A stretch of 64,000 nt of DNA from Nordella sp. HKS 07 (GCF_011046735.1 NZ_CP049258.1:2622001-2686000); one strand, 5' to 3'. Shown: positions 33,429-42,133, counted from the first letter of the stretch. Made by a program: numbers and translations. The notes: generated by a model from the letters alone, not told the origin.

Positions 33429-33438
33429 TTGTATACAA
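33429..33438. promoter_or_regulatory. GntR/FCD-type palindromic operator in the divergent region
   Basis: TTGTATACAA is a perfect ten-base palindrome between the binding-protein gene and the GntR gene, in an AT-rich patch. Sites of this sequence type are typical for FCD-domain GntR regulators. A similar inverted repeat lies before the DapA-family gene at 37622-37640. Confidence 0.65.
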
Positions 33439-33499
33439 TTAGTTTGAATGCGCAATAGGGAATTGTAGAATCGCCCAAGACCTATGAAGAACAACACAA

Positions 33500-34159
33500 A
33501 TGACCATGGCTGATGCCCCGATCCTGCCCTTTGCGCGCTCGCCGAGCCTGGCCGAGCAGGCCGCCGAAGCGATCGTCGGCGGCATCGCTGCCGGTATCTT
33601 CAAGCCGGGTGAAAGGCTGGTGGAAGCCAATCTCGCCGCCACCTTGCAGATGAGCCGCGTGCCGCTGCGCGAGGCGCTCAAGATCCTCGAGGCGCAGGGC
33701 ATCGTGGCCAGCACGCCGCATCGCGGCACCTTCATCCCCGCCTTCGACGACAAGCGCATCGATCAGATCTGCGAGGCGCGCATCGCGCTCGAGAAGCTCG
33801 CGCTGCGCGATGCGGTCGCCAAGCGCACGGAGCTGCCGCAACTGCTCAAGCGGCTCGACGCCATCATCACGACGATGGAGCAGGCTGCCGGCCGTCTCGA
33901 CTGGATGGGCGTCAGCAAGGCCGATCTGAGTTTCCACCGCGCCATTTGCGATGCCTCGGACAACGCCATCGTGCGCACGCTGTGGGAATCGCTCGCCCGC
34001 CATGTGCTGATCGTCTTCGGCCAGGAAATCCGCGACGAGAAGGACGCGGTCATCATGGGTCCGCATCACCGCCGCCTGCGCGATCTGATCGCCGCCGCCG
34101 ATGTCGAGGCGCTGCTTCGCGAGATTCCGGGTCACATCTTGCGGCTGCGGGGAAGATAG
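33500..34159 (+). CDS. GntR-family regulator, FCD subgroup
   Basis: This 219-residue regulator has a winged helix with GERLVEANLAATLQMSRVPL and ANLAATL-type recognition, then an FCD domain with SKADLSFHRAICDASDN as the ligand/metal region. It diverges from the amino-acid-type ABC operon and probably controls it through the palindrome in between. Either of two ATG codons (33500 or 33506) could be the start. Confidence 0.92.
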   Translation: MTMADAPILPFARSPSLAEQAAEAIVGGIAAGIFKPGERLVEANLAATLQMSRVPLREALKILEAQGIVASTPHRGTFIPAFDDKRIDQICEARIALEKLALRDAVAKRTELPQLLKRLDAIITTMEQAAGRLDWMGVSKADLSFHRAICDASDNAIVRTLWESLARHVLIVFGQEIRDEKDAVIMGPHHRRLRDLIAAADVEALLREIPGHILRLRGR

Positions 34160-34740
34160 CGTTTCCTTCTCCGTCACCCCGACGAAAGTCGGGGTCTACT
34201 AAATGGGCGCAATCTCGGCAGAGCCGCAGGCACGGAGAGAATTTAGTGGATCCCGGCTTTCGCCGCCAACCCATGCATACATCTCGTGAGGGATGCGCCG
34301 TTACCCTCGCCCCGCTTTAGCGGGGAGAGGGAGGGGCCCATTGCGTAGCAATGGGAGGGTGAGGGGCTTTTGCGAGATCGAGTTCGACCTCAGACAACTG
34401 AACGCTCTCGCAACAAGTACGCCCTCACTGCGTCGGTGGCCGTGCCCCTCACCCTTCCCTCTCCCCGCTGCGCTTCGCTTGCAGGGCGAGGGTAAAGCGG
34501 CAGGCCGGGCATCAGATGTGTGAATCCGATGGCGGCTTTCGCCGAGATGACGACAAAGCGGAGAGATATCGCGCAAACGGTCGGCATTATTGCCGCTGGA
34601 CTTGCGAAATGGCGAAAATCCTCGTCCCGCTGGCTTGCACTTTTTGGGCTCAGCCGTTGGAAATTGCAAAGATTGCGGGGCATGCGAGAAGTCCCTGTTC
34701 CGCGATAATCGCGAAAGTCCCTGCAAATCCCCTGTAAATT
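34160..34740. repeat. Repeat mosaic without genes
   Basis: This gene-free stretch holds several different repeats. At 34171-34265 is an inverted pair around CACCCCGACGAAAGTCGGGG and GGATCCCGGCTTTCGCCG; a third half copy is at 34518-34553. A family B-like element occupies 34303-34492, with CCCGCTTTAGCGGGG and CCCATTGCGTAGCAATGGG hairpins. At 34689-34723 the nonamer AAGTCCCTG occurs twice around the perfect hairpin CGCGAT-A-ATCGCG. I see no credible coding frame. It looks like an accumulation site for small mobile palindromes and gene debris. Confidence 0.75.
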
Positions 34741-34772
34741 CCTCTGTTTTATACAACGGAAGTGCAAGGGCC

Positions 34773-35876
34773 TTAAGAGATCTCGCTCACCTTGTATTCG
34801 GCACGCTCGAGCCAGGTGGGATTGATCTCGACGCCCCAGCCGGGCCGGTCGGAGATTTCGACATGGCCGTCCACGACCTTGTAGGGATCCTCGACGAAGA
34901 GTCCATCCTGCCAGGGATAATAATCGAGGCCTTCGATCGAGAGCTCGAGATATTTGCCGGGATTGTCGATCGCGGCGAGGAGATGCATCGTGCACAAGGT
35001 GACGAGCGAGAGATTGGCGCTGTGCGGCGTGCAGGGCAGTCCCGCTTGTGAGCCCATTCGCGCCACATGCAGCGTGCGGGTCATGCCGCCCAGATACATG
35101 ACGTCGGGCTGGATGATGTCGACCGCGCCCATGTCGATCATCTGTTGCCAGGCGGTGAATTCGCAATCCTGCTCGCCGCCGGTGACATCGAGGCTCAGTG
35201 CCTCGCGCACCTCTTTGGTCTGGGCGAATTCCCAATAGGGGCAGGGCTCCTCGAAATGGCCGATGCCCTCGTCTTCGAGAAGCCTGCCGATCTCGATGGC
35301 GCGCCGGGGCGAGAAGCCCGAATTGCCGTCGACCAGCTTGTCGATGCCGTCGCCCAAGGCGCGCGCCACCACAGGCACGATCGCCTCGGTGCGGCCCGGC
35401 CATTCATCGACATCGCGCCCGCATTCCGCACCGACGCGCCATTTGAAGGCGGTGAAGCCCTTTTCGTCGCGCAGCTTGAGGAAGCGCCGCGCCTCGTTCT
35501 CGGGGCTGATGTCACGCTTCATCGAGGAGGCATATGCACGGATCTTTCCAGGCTTGCCGCCCAGAAGCGAGACGACCGGCTTTCCTTCAAGCTTGCCGCG
35601 CAGGTCGAAGAGCGCCGTGTCGAGCCCGGTCGTGGCGCGCCTCAAATATGATCCCGGGAATTTGTGCTCGCGCTGGTTGATGCGCTCGAGTGTCGGCGCG
35701 AAATCGATCGCGTCGGTGCCGAGCGCATGGCGCGCCACCTGGCGGTGGAAGATCTCGGCTGTGATATCGGCATTGTAGGTGGAGAGCTGTCCCCAGCCCT
35801 GATCGCCCGTGTCCGTTGTCACGCGGACGAAGCCGACAAACTCATTGGTGAAAGTCTCGAGGTTCCGGATGATCAT
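34773..35876 (-). CDS. Enolase-superfamily dehydratase/racemase (mandelate racemase group)
   Basis: The 367-residue protein shows the barrel metal ligands Asp in LVDGNSGF, Glu in HFEEPCPYWE and Glu in VTGGEQDCE. The first-strand catalytic lysine is in AFKWRVG and the His of the His-Asp dyad in CTPHSANLSL, with its Asp in IIQPDVMYLGG. All residues needed for a proton-abstraction/dehydration reaction on a sugar acid are therefore present, unlike in the paralogue at 29.1-30.2 kb. It is divergent from a GMC oxidoreductase gene across 70 bases. Confidence 0.88.
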   Translation of the reverse strand: MIIRNLETFTNEFVGFVRVTTDTGDQGWGQLSTYNADITAEIFHRQVARHALGTDAIDFAPTLERINQREHKFPGSYLRRATTGLDTALFDLRGKLEGKPVVSLLGGKPGKIRAYASSMKRDISPENEARRFLKLRDEKGFTAFKWRVGAECGRDVDEWPGRTEAIVPVVARALGDGIDKLVDGNSGFSPRRAIEIGRLLEDEGIGHFEEPCPYWEFAQTKEVREALSLDVTGGEQDCEFTAWQQMIDMGAVDIIQPDVMYLGGMTRTLHVARMGSQAGLPCTPHSANLSLVTLCTMHLLAAIDNPGKYLELSIEGLDYYPWQDGLFVEDPYKVVDGHVEISDRPGWGVEINPTWLERAEYKVSEIS

Positions 35877-35946
35877 TCTGGCGCTCTTCCTTGTTGCGAT
35901 ATCCTGGCATAGGCTCCTGTCATCCGGAACGTTTTTTCATCTCATC

Positions 35947-37548
35947 ATGTGGGACTACATCATCATAGGCGCGGGCTCGGCGGGCTCGGCGGTGGCGGGG
36001 CGGCTTAGCGAGAGCGGCCGCCATCGCGTGCTGCTGCTCGAGGCCGGCCCCTCCGACCGCAATGTCTGGATCAGGATGCCCATCGGTTATGGCCGCACCT
36101 TCTACGACAGACGTGTCAACTGGATGTATCAGACCGAGCCGGTGCCCGGCTTCAACAACCGCGTCAGCTATTGGCCGCGTGGCAAGGTGCTGGGCGGCTC
36201 GAGCTCGATCAACGCCATGGTCTATTCGCGCGGCCAGGAGTCGGACTTCGCCGAATGGGAGGCGATGGGCAATCGGGGCTGGGGCTGGACGGATGTGCTC
36301 GCCGCCTATCGCCGTCTCGAGGACCATGATCTGGGCGAAGGCCCATGGCATGGCGCCGGCGGGCCTCTGCATGTGACGACCATCGACCGGGAAGCCCATC
36401 CCTTGAGCCGCATCTTCATCGCCGCCGCGCAGGAAGTTGGCGTTCCCTACAGCCCGGATCTCAATGGCGCCACGATCGAGGGCGCCGGCCTCTATCAGAT
36501 AACCACACGCAAAGGTTTACGCGAATCTTCCGCTTCCGCCTATTTGCGCAAGCGACCCAATCTCGACATCGTCACCCATGCTCACACGACGAAGATCCTC
36601 TTCGACGGCCGCAAGGCGGTGGGCGTCGCCTACCGGCATGGCGATGAGATGCGGGAAGCGCGCGCCAATAGGGAGATCATCCTGAGCGCCGGTTCGATCG
36701 GCTCAGCGCAGCTTCTGCAACTGTCGGGCATCGGCCCGGCCTCAGTTCTGAAATCCCAAGGCATCGGGGTGCTGCTCGACAACGCCGCGGTCGGGCGCCA
36801 TCTCCAGGACCATCTCTGCTACGACTTCACCTATCGCACTTCCGAACCGAGCCTGAACACGGTGCTCTATCCCTGGCATGGCAAGCTCAAAGCCGGCCTG
36901 CAATATATTATGACGCGGAAAGGACCACTCTCCTTGAGCCTCAATCAGGCGGGCGGCTATTACCGCTCGAAGCCGGAGCTGAATGCGCCCGATATGCAGC
37001 TTTACTTCTCGCCGCTCACCTATGAGAAGGCGCCGCCGAAGACCCGGCCCTTGATGAGCCCGGACCCGTTTCCGGGCTTCTACACCAGCATCTCCCCCTG
37101 CAAGCCGAAAAGCTCAGGGTCTCTGGAGATCCGGTCGCCCGATGCGCGCGTGGCACCGGCCATATATCCGAATTATCTGTCCGATCCTGATGACCTCGCC
37201 GTCATGGTCGAGGCCGCGCGCTTCCTCCGCAAGCTTGGCGAGGCGCCGAGCCTCGCCGCGGTGATCGAGGCCGAGCTCAAGCCCGGGCCGCAGGTGGTGA
37301 GCGACGAAGCTCTGGCGGAGGACATCCGCAATCGCGCATATTCCGTCTTCCACCCGGTCGGCACCTGCCGCATGGGTCCCGATCCGGCGCGCGCCGTCGT
37401 CGATCCGAGCCTGCGCGTCCATGGCGTGGGCGGGCTTCGTGTCATCGATGCCTCAATCTTCCCGACCATCACCTCCGGCAACACCAATGCGCCCGCGATT
37501 ATGGTCGGCGAGAAGGGCGCTGGACTCGTCCTGCGGGAGACCAATTGA
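35947..37548 (+). CDS. GMC-family FAD oxidoreductase (choline dehydrogenase-like)
   Basis: The 533-residue flavoenzyme starts MWDYIIIGAGSAGSAVAGRL, the dinucleotide-binding motif, and has the GMC signatures RGKVLGGSSSINAMVYSRG and SAGSIGSAQLLQLSGIGP. The active-site histidine and asparagine are expected in HPVGTCRMG and SGNTNAPAIM. GMC enzymes oxidise alcohols, including sugars and hydroxy acids. In-frame codons before 35947 lie over the start of the opposite gene and are not part of it. It is followed by a DapA-type lyase and an SDR gene, consistent with oxidative degradation of a polyol or acid sugar. Confidence 0.92.
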   Translation: MWDYIIIGAGSAGSAVAGRLSESGRHRVLLLEAGPSDRNVWIRMPIGYGRTFYDRRVNWMYQTEPVPGFNNRVSYWPRGKVLGGSSSINAMVYSRGQESDFAEWEAMGNRGWGWTDVLAAYRRLEDHDLGEGPWHGAGGPLHVTTIDREAHPLSRIFIAAAQEVGVPYSPDLNGATIEGAGLYQITTRKGLRESSASAYLRKRPNLDIVTHAHTTKILFDGRKAVGVAYRHGDEMREARANREIILSAGSIGSAQLLQLSGIGPASVLKSQGIGVLLDNAAVGRHLQDHLCYDFTYRTSEPSLNTVLYPWHGKLKAGLQYIMTRKGPLSLSLNQAGGYYRSKPELNAPDMQLYFSPLTYEKAPPKTRPLMSPDPFPGFYTSISPCKPKSSGSLEIRSPDARVAPAIYPNYLSDPDDLAVMVEAARFLRKLGEAPSLAAVIEAELKPGPQVVSDEALAEDIRNRAYSVFHPVGTCRMGPDPARAVVDPSLRVHGVGGLRVIDASIFPTITSGNTNAPAIMVGEKGAGLVLRETN

Positions 37549-37621
37549 CAGGTGTGACGGCGACTTTGCTCTGATCGTCAAAAATCGGGTCTCAATCCGG
37601 CCTTTTAACTCCAAAGAATAG

Positions 37622-37640
37622 ATTGTATAAAATATTCAAT
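37622..37640. promoter_or_regulatory. GntR/FCD-type inverted repeat upstream of the DapA-family gene
   Basis: ATTGTATA-AAA-TATTCAAT has arms that match at seven of eight positions, in an AT-rich patch about 47 bases before the start of the DapA-like gene. It resembles the palindrome beside the GntR gene at 33.5 kb (TTGTATA shared), so the same or a related FCD regulator may act here. Confidence 0.55.
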
Positions 37641-37686
37641 AGACAGTGAGCTCTGTTTATGTCACTAAGGCATATCGCGTGTCCCC

Positions 37687-38637
37687 ATGAGATTTGCCAT
37701 GACGTCGAGCCGCTGTTCCTGGACCGGGGTATTTCCGGCCGTCACCACTCAATTCAAGGACGACGGGCAGTTCACCCTCGATCTCGACGCCACCGCCGGC
37801 GTCATCGAAGGCCTGATCCGCGACGGCGTCTCCGGCCTCATCATCTGTGGCACCGTAGGTGAGGGCTGCTCGCTCACCCCGCAGGAAAAGCGCTCCGTTT
37901 ATGAGATGGCGAAATCGGTGGCCGCCAGGCGTGTGCCGGTGATCGGCGGTGTCGCCGAATATACGACACCCTTCGCCATCGAGACGGCGCGTGCCGCGGA
38001 GAAGATCGGGCTCGACGGCGTGATGGTCATGCCGGCGCTCGTCTATTCCGCCAAGCCTTTCGAGACGGTGGCGCATTACCGCGCTGTCGGGCGCGCGGTA
38101 AACCTGCCGATCATGGTCTACAACAACCCGCCCATCTACAGGATCGATGTGACGCCCCGGATGCTCGCCGATCTCGCCGATGTCGACACCATCGTCTGCT
38201 TCAAGGAATCATCCGGCGACACGCGCCGCTTCATCGATCTGCAGGCGCTCACCGGCGACCGCTTCACCTTGTTCGCCGGCCTCGACGATGTGGTGCTCGA
38301 AAGCATCGCGGTCGGCGCCGAGGGCTGGGTGTCTGGTCTCTCCAATGTCTTTCCACGCGAGGGCGAGACCTTGTTTCGCCTCGCGATGCAGGGACGCTTC
38401 GCCGAGGCGATGGCGATCTATCGCTGGTTCATGCAGCTGCTTCATCTCGATGCCCGTCCCGACCTCGTCCAGTGCATCAAGCTCTGCGAGAAGATCGCCG
38501 GACGCGGCTCGGCGCTTACGCGTCCGCCGCGCCTGGCCCTCACAACCGTGGAAGAAGCCGAGATCCGCGCGATGATGGAGACGGCGCTTGCCACCCGCCC
38601 GGCTCTGCCGGAAGTCGGTCTCGCGCGCGCCGCGTGA
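37687..38637 (+). CDS. Dihydrodipicolinate synthase (DapA)-family lyase/aldolase
   Basis: The 316-residue protein has the Schiff-base lysine in VCFKESSGDT, the tyrosine in MVYNNPP and the carboxylate-binding loop GTVGEGCSLT (normally GTTGE). Class I aldolases of this family split or dehydrate 2-keto-3-deoxy acids as well as making dihydrodipicolinate. The altered loop, long C-terminus and neighbourhood argue for a catabolic keto-acid lyase rather than lysine synthesis. It stands between the GMC oxidoreductase and an SDR gene. Confidence 0.88.
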   Translation: MRFAMTSSRCSWTGVFPAVTTQFKDDGQFTLDLDATAGVIEGLIRDGVSGLIICGTVGEGCSLTPQEKRSVYEMAKSVAARRVPVIGGVAEYTTPFAIETARAAEKIGLDGVMVMPALVYSAKPFETVAHYRAVGRAVNLPIMVYNNPPIYRIDVTPRMLADLADVDTIVCFKESSGDTRRFIDLQALTGDRFTLFAGLDDVVLESIAVGAEGWVSGLSNVFPREGETLFRLAMQGRFAEAMAIYRWFMQLLHLDARPDLVQCIKLCEKIAGRGSALTRPPRLALTTVEEAEIRAMMETALATRPALPEVGLARAA

Positions 38638-38696
38638 TCATCTCGGTTTTCCCGCGCGCCGCGCCGCCTCGGATTCACCGCCGCCAGGGATCCGGC

Positions 38697-38727
38697 TTGA
38701 CAGGTCGATCATAATTTATCTTATAAT
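38697..38727 (+). promoter_or_regulatory. Sigma-70-like promoter before the SDR gene
   Basis: TTGACA (38697-38702) and TATAAT (38722-38727) match the consensus hexamers exactly, with a rather long 19-base spacer. The perfect palindrome ATAATATTAT overlaps the -10 box and could be an operator. The SDR start codon follows 30 bases later, after AGGAAGG. Confidence 0.5.
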
Positions 38728-38757
38728 ATTATTTATATCTCCAGGAAGGATAGAGCC

Positions 38758-39531
38758 ATGGCAGACCCTCACCAGCCGGATTTCGGCCTTGCCGGCAAGA
38801 CCGTCCTCATCACCGGCGCTTCCCGCGGCATCGGCCGCGCCATTGCCGAGGGCTGCTGGCGCTCGGGCGCCGACCTGCTGCTCGGCGTGCGCGACAAAGC
38901 GAGTGTCGCTGATATCGTGGCGGGCGCACAAGCCGCCGGCCGGCGCGCGCTGGCACTCAGGATGGATGTCGGCACCCTGGCGGAGATCCGTAACGCCGTC
39001 GCCGAGGGCCACAAGGCGATGGGCCGCATCGACGTGCTGGTCAACAATGTGGGCATCGGCACCGAGGCGCCGCCGGAAGATGTGACCGAGGAGGACTTCG
39101 ACCAGACCGTCAATGTCAATCTCAAAGGCACCTTCTTCGTCTCGCAGACTGTCGGCCGTCTGATGATCGCGCAAGGCGGCGGGCGCATCGTCAATATCAG
39201 CTCGCAGGCCGGTACCGTCGCCCTGCACAAGGAGTCCATCTATTGCATGACCAAGGCGGCGATCAATCATCTGACCCGCTGCCTCGCTTTCGAATGGGCC
39301 CGGCACAAGATCAATGTGAACAGCGTCGGTCCGACCTTCATCTGGACCGACGGTACGCGCCCCTATCTCAGCGAGGCCAAATATCATGACGCCACGCTGA
39401 ACCATATTCCACTGGGGCGGATCGGCGATCCGATCGATGTGGTGGGCGCTGTGATTTTCCTGGCGTCGCCCGCCGCCGGCCTGATCACCGGCGCCAATCT
39501 GCTCATCGATGGCGGGTGGTCATTAGGTTGA
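38758..39531 (+). CDS. Short-chain dehydrogenase/reductase (gluconate 5-dehydrogenase/FabG-like)
   Basis: The 257-residue enzyme has the NAD(P) motif ITGASRGIGRAIAEG, NNVGIGT, serine in VNISSQAG and Tyr-Lys in IYCMTKAAINHL. The ending LLIDGGWSLG is typical. It probably interconverts a hydroxyl and keto group in the acid-sugar pathway suggested by the neighbouring lyase and GMC oxidoreductase. It converges on the GntR gene that follows. Confidence 0.92.
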   Translation: MADPHQPDFGLAGKTVLITGASRGIGRAIAEGCWRSGADLLLGVRDKASVADIVAGAQAAGRRALALRMDVGTLAEIRNAVAEGHKAMGRIDVLVNNVGIGTEAPPEDVTEEDFDQTVNVNLKGTFFVSQTVGRLMIAQGGGRIVNISSQAGTVALHKESIYCMTKAAINHLTRCLAFEWARHKINVNSVGPTFIWTDGTRPYLSEAKYHDATLNHIPLGRIGDPIDVVGAVIFLASPAAGLITGANLLIDGGWSLG

Positions 39532-39540
39532 ACCAAGGAG

Positions 39541-40278
39541 TCAGCGCGCTTTTCTTTTTCCGCTCTTCAGATGGCCGGTGATGAAATCGCGCGTCTCGCC
39601 GAGGAGCTTCTCCATCGCGCGTCTGGCGGCCTGCGGGTCGCGGGCGCGGATGGCGTCGAGCACCTTGCCATGCTGCGGCAGGAATACGGTGAAGGACTCG
39701 CTCGACGTCTGGTGGCTGATATAGAGGCCGACGGCGATCAGATGGCCCATCTGGTGCAGGAGCGCGTTTTTGCCGGCGGCGAGGATGGCGCGGTGGAAGC
39801 GCAGATCGGCGTCGATGGCGGCCGGGGTGCTCGGGCTCACCTTGGTCATTTCGGCGAAAGCCTCTCCGATCTCGGCGATGTCGCTCGCATGAGCGCGCTC
39901 CGCCGCCAGGGCGGCCGCCTGCGGCTCGATCATCAGCCGGATCTCGAACAACTCGCTATAGAACTGCACCGGCGGCATGGCGCTGAAGCGCCAGCTGAGC
40001 ACTTCTGGATCGAGCAGGTTCCAGTGTGTCGGCGGCATCACCCGGATTCCGGTGCGCGTCTTCGATTCGATGAGGCCGCGCGCCGCCAGCGACTTGACCG
40101 CCTCGCGGATCACCGAGCGGCTGGCCCCGAATTCACGGCCGAGATCGGCCTCGATCGGAAAGGGATCGCCGGGTCTGAGATCGCCCCGGATGATGCGGGT
40201 GCCCAGATCCTCCACCACATGAGCGAAGAGATTGCGTTTTTGCACCCGTCCCAGCGCAAGTCTCGGCGGCTTGATCAT
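39541..40278 (-). CDS. GntR-family regulator, FCD subgroup
   Basis: The 245-residue protein has the winged helix (GDPFPIEADLGREFGASRSV) and an FCD domain with DADLRFHRAILAAGKNAL. The recognition region and length resemble regulators of galactonate/gluconate use (DgoR-like). It is convergent with the SDR gene and probably controls the sugar-acid genes. An inverted repeat lies 44 bases before its start. Confidence 0.92.
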   Translation of the reverse strand: MIKPPRLALGRVQKRNLFAHVVEDLGTRIIRGDLRPGDPFPIEADLGREFGASRSVIREAVKSLAARGLIESKTRTGIRVMPPTHWNLLDPEVLSWRFSAMPPVQFYSELFEIRLMIEPQAAALAAERAHASDIAEIGEAFAEMTKVSPSTPAAIDADLRFHRAILAAGKNALLHQMGHLIAVGLYISHQTSSESFTVFLPQHGKVLDAIRARDPQAARRAMEKLLGETRDFITGHLKSGKRKAR

Positions 40279-40321
40279 GGAGTCTGCGATTATGGAGATT
40301 CCGCGATTTTGGCAAGCATGT

Positions 40322-40340
40322 CTAATTATATGACAATTAG
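40322..40340. promoter_or_regulatory. Inverted repeat upstream of the GntR gene
   Basis: CTAATT-ATATGAC-AATTAG has perfect six-base arms and lies in an AT-rich gap between the GntR gene and the Omp25-like gene. It is a candidate autoregulatory operator. Confidence 0.5.
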
Positions 40341-40465
40341 TGGGTGTCGGTCCGGGATTTAATTCAGGTTGCAGCTTGTTGCAAGGAGTACAATCATAAA
40401 TTGGCCCTGGAATCTTTACTCGACGGAGTCTATAGGACGACCGAGTGCAGATCTGGGGACTTCCT

Positions 40466-41119
40466 ATGAAGAAGAAGCTGTTTCAGTATTCGGCCACGCC
40501 CGCGCTGCTTGCCGGGATGGCCGCGCTTTCTCCGACGGTGTCGGCGCAATCTCTTTTCGATGATGTGAATTTCTATGTCGGCGCCACCGGCGGCTATTTG
40601 TCCGGCAGGGCAGAGCACGAGCTGAACAGGAACAACGGAACCAGCGACAGCGAGGTCACCACGGATAATCTGGGGATCCTCAGCGCGATTGCCGGCATCG
40701 ACACGCGCAGCAATGGCTGGCTCTTCGGCGTGGAAGGCGATATCGGCCTGCCGCTTGGCGACTATCCTCATGATGATGACATCATGGATGAGATGCAGTG
40801 GACCGACTTCAAATACAATGCCCACTTGCGCGCCCGTGTGGGCCGCAGCGTCGACAATGTCGATCTCTTCATCGCCGCTGGCCTGGCGATCGCCAAGTTC
40901 AAATCGGTAGACGATGACGACGAGAGCCACAGCAGTACATTGACCGGCTTCTCGATCGGCGGCGGCGTCGATTGGGCGTTCAACGATCTGCTGAAGGCGC
41001 GTGTCGAGATCCTCTATGACGATTACGGCAGCGAGGACACGTTTAATTCCTTCAGTACTCAGTATTCCGGCGACTGGTCCGACGTGACGGTGCGCGGCGG
41101 CCTGCTGTTCACCTTCTAA
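40466..41119 (+). CDS. Omp25/Omp31-like outer-membrane beta-barrel protein
   Basis: The 217-residue protein has a signal peptide (MKKKLFQYSATPALLAGMAA, cleavage after VSAQS) and the alternating pattern of an eight-stranded barrel: FYVGATGGYLSG, GWLFGVEGDIGL, AHLRARVGRS and the final strand VRGGLLFTF ending in phenylalanine. This is the class of small porin-like outer-membrane proteins abundant in Rhizobiales. The ATG at 40466 gives a standard signal sequence. It is 14 bases upstream of the TAXI gene, but a shared role is not obvious. Confidence 0.82.
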   Translation: MKKKLFQYSATPALLAGMAALSPTVSAQSLFDDVNFYVGATGGYLSGRAEHELNRNNGTSDSEVTTDNLGILSAIAGIDTRSNGWLFGVEGDIGLPLGDYPHDDDIMDEMQWTDFKYNAHLRARVGRSVDNVDLFIAAGLAIAKFKSVDDDDESHSSTLTGFSIGGGVDWAFNDLLKARVEILYDDYGSEDTFNSFSTQYSGDWSDVTVRGGLLFTF

Positions 41120-41133
41120 GAAACGATCTTCAC

Positions 41134-42120
41134 ATGCGCTGGTTTTGCCAGGGCCACAAGGCAACCGCATTGGCCCTGTGCCTCCTGTCCATCATCGTGG
41201 GCGGAGTCACCGGGGTTGCCGCCGAACCCTTGGGCATCGGCTCGACACCGGCCGGCACGCCGTCTTACGCCATGGCTTTGGCCATCGCCAAAGCGGTGAA
41301 GGAAGAGGCGGGACTCGATGTCCTGCCCAAACCCTTCAAAAGCACGGGACAGGCTTTGCCTCTCGTCGAGCGCGGCGAACTGAAGCTCGGCCTGTCCAAC
41401 GGCGCCGAGCTCGCGGCCGCCTGGAACGGCACCGGCGTCTTCAAGGACCGCGCCGGCAAGAACATCCGTCTCGTGGCGCGTCTCTTCCCCTTCCGGCTGG
41501 CGCTGGCGGTGCGCCAGGACGATCCGGCGCAAAGCCTGGCCGATCTCAAGACGCGGACATTGCCGTCAGGCTTCACCACGACGACGACCGGCGAGCAACT
41601 GGTCGCCGCTATGATCTCGACGGCCGGCCTCGCGCTGCCGGATGTGAAGACGGTCAAGGTCGCCGACTTCCAGTCGATGCGCGACGCCTTTCTCGACCGG
41701 CGCACCGATGTCACGGTCTTCATCGTCGGCTCGGGCGTCGATGAGGAGCTCGCCCGCAAGGTCGGCGGTGTCCGGCTGCTCGAGCTACCGGCCGGCGCCG
41801 AGGCGGACGCCAGGATCAAGGCGGTGCTGCCGGTGGCGCGCACCGAGACAGTCGATCCCAAGGATGCCGGCCCGGTCATCGACAGGCCGACACGCGTCAT
41901 GTCCTATGATTTCTATCTCTACGCGCATGAGGCCGCGCCCGCCGAGGCCATCAAACCGCTGATTTCGGCGCTGCTCAATCGGAAGGACACGCTGGTCGCC
42001 GCTTATCCCTCCTACGCCTGGCTGGGGCGGCAGACCATTATCGGTGATATCGGCCTTCCCTATCACGCCGCCGCCGAAGAGGCCTATCGCGAATTGGGAC
42101 TATGGCCGGCAAGCCCGTGA
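41134..42120 (+). CDS. TRAP transporter solute-binding protein, TAXI family
   Basis: This 328-residue periplasmic protein has a signal peptide ending TGVAAEP and the TAXI pattern: LGIGSTPAGTPSYAMALAIA, LGLSNGAELAAAWNG and TRTLPSGFTTTTTGEQLVAA. TAXI proteins deliver organic acids or amino acids to fused TRAP permeases using the ion gradient instead of ATP. The permease gene follows after 13 bases. Confidence 0.88.
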   Translation: MRWFCQGHKATALALCLLSIIVGGVTGVAAEPLGIGSTPAGTPSYAMALAIAKAVKEEAGLDVLPKPFKSTGQALPLVERGELKLGLSNGAELAAAWNGTGVFKDRAGKNIRLVARLFPFRLALAVRQDDPAQSLADLKTRTLPSGFTTTTTGEQLVAAMISTAGLALPDVKTVKVADFQSMRDAFLDRRTDVTVFIVGSGVDEELARKVGGVRLLELPAGAEADARIKAVLPVARTETVDPKDAGPVIDRPTRVMSYDFYLYAHEAAPAEAIKPLISALLNRKDTLVAAYPSYAWLGRQTIIGDIGLPYHAAAEEAYRELGLWPASP

Positions 42121-42133
42121 CGGCGGGCGCGTC

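Noticed and set aside
34301-34756. Leftward open frame of about 150 codons in the repeat mosaic
   Set aside because: It is translated from family B-like and other repeats and has no domain or codon bias.
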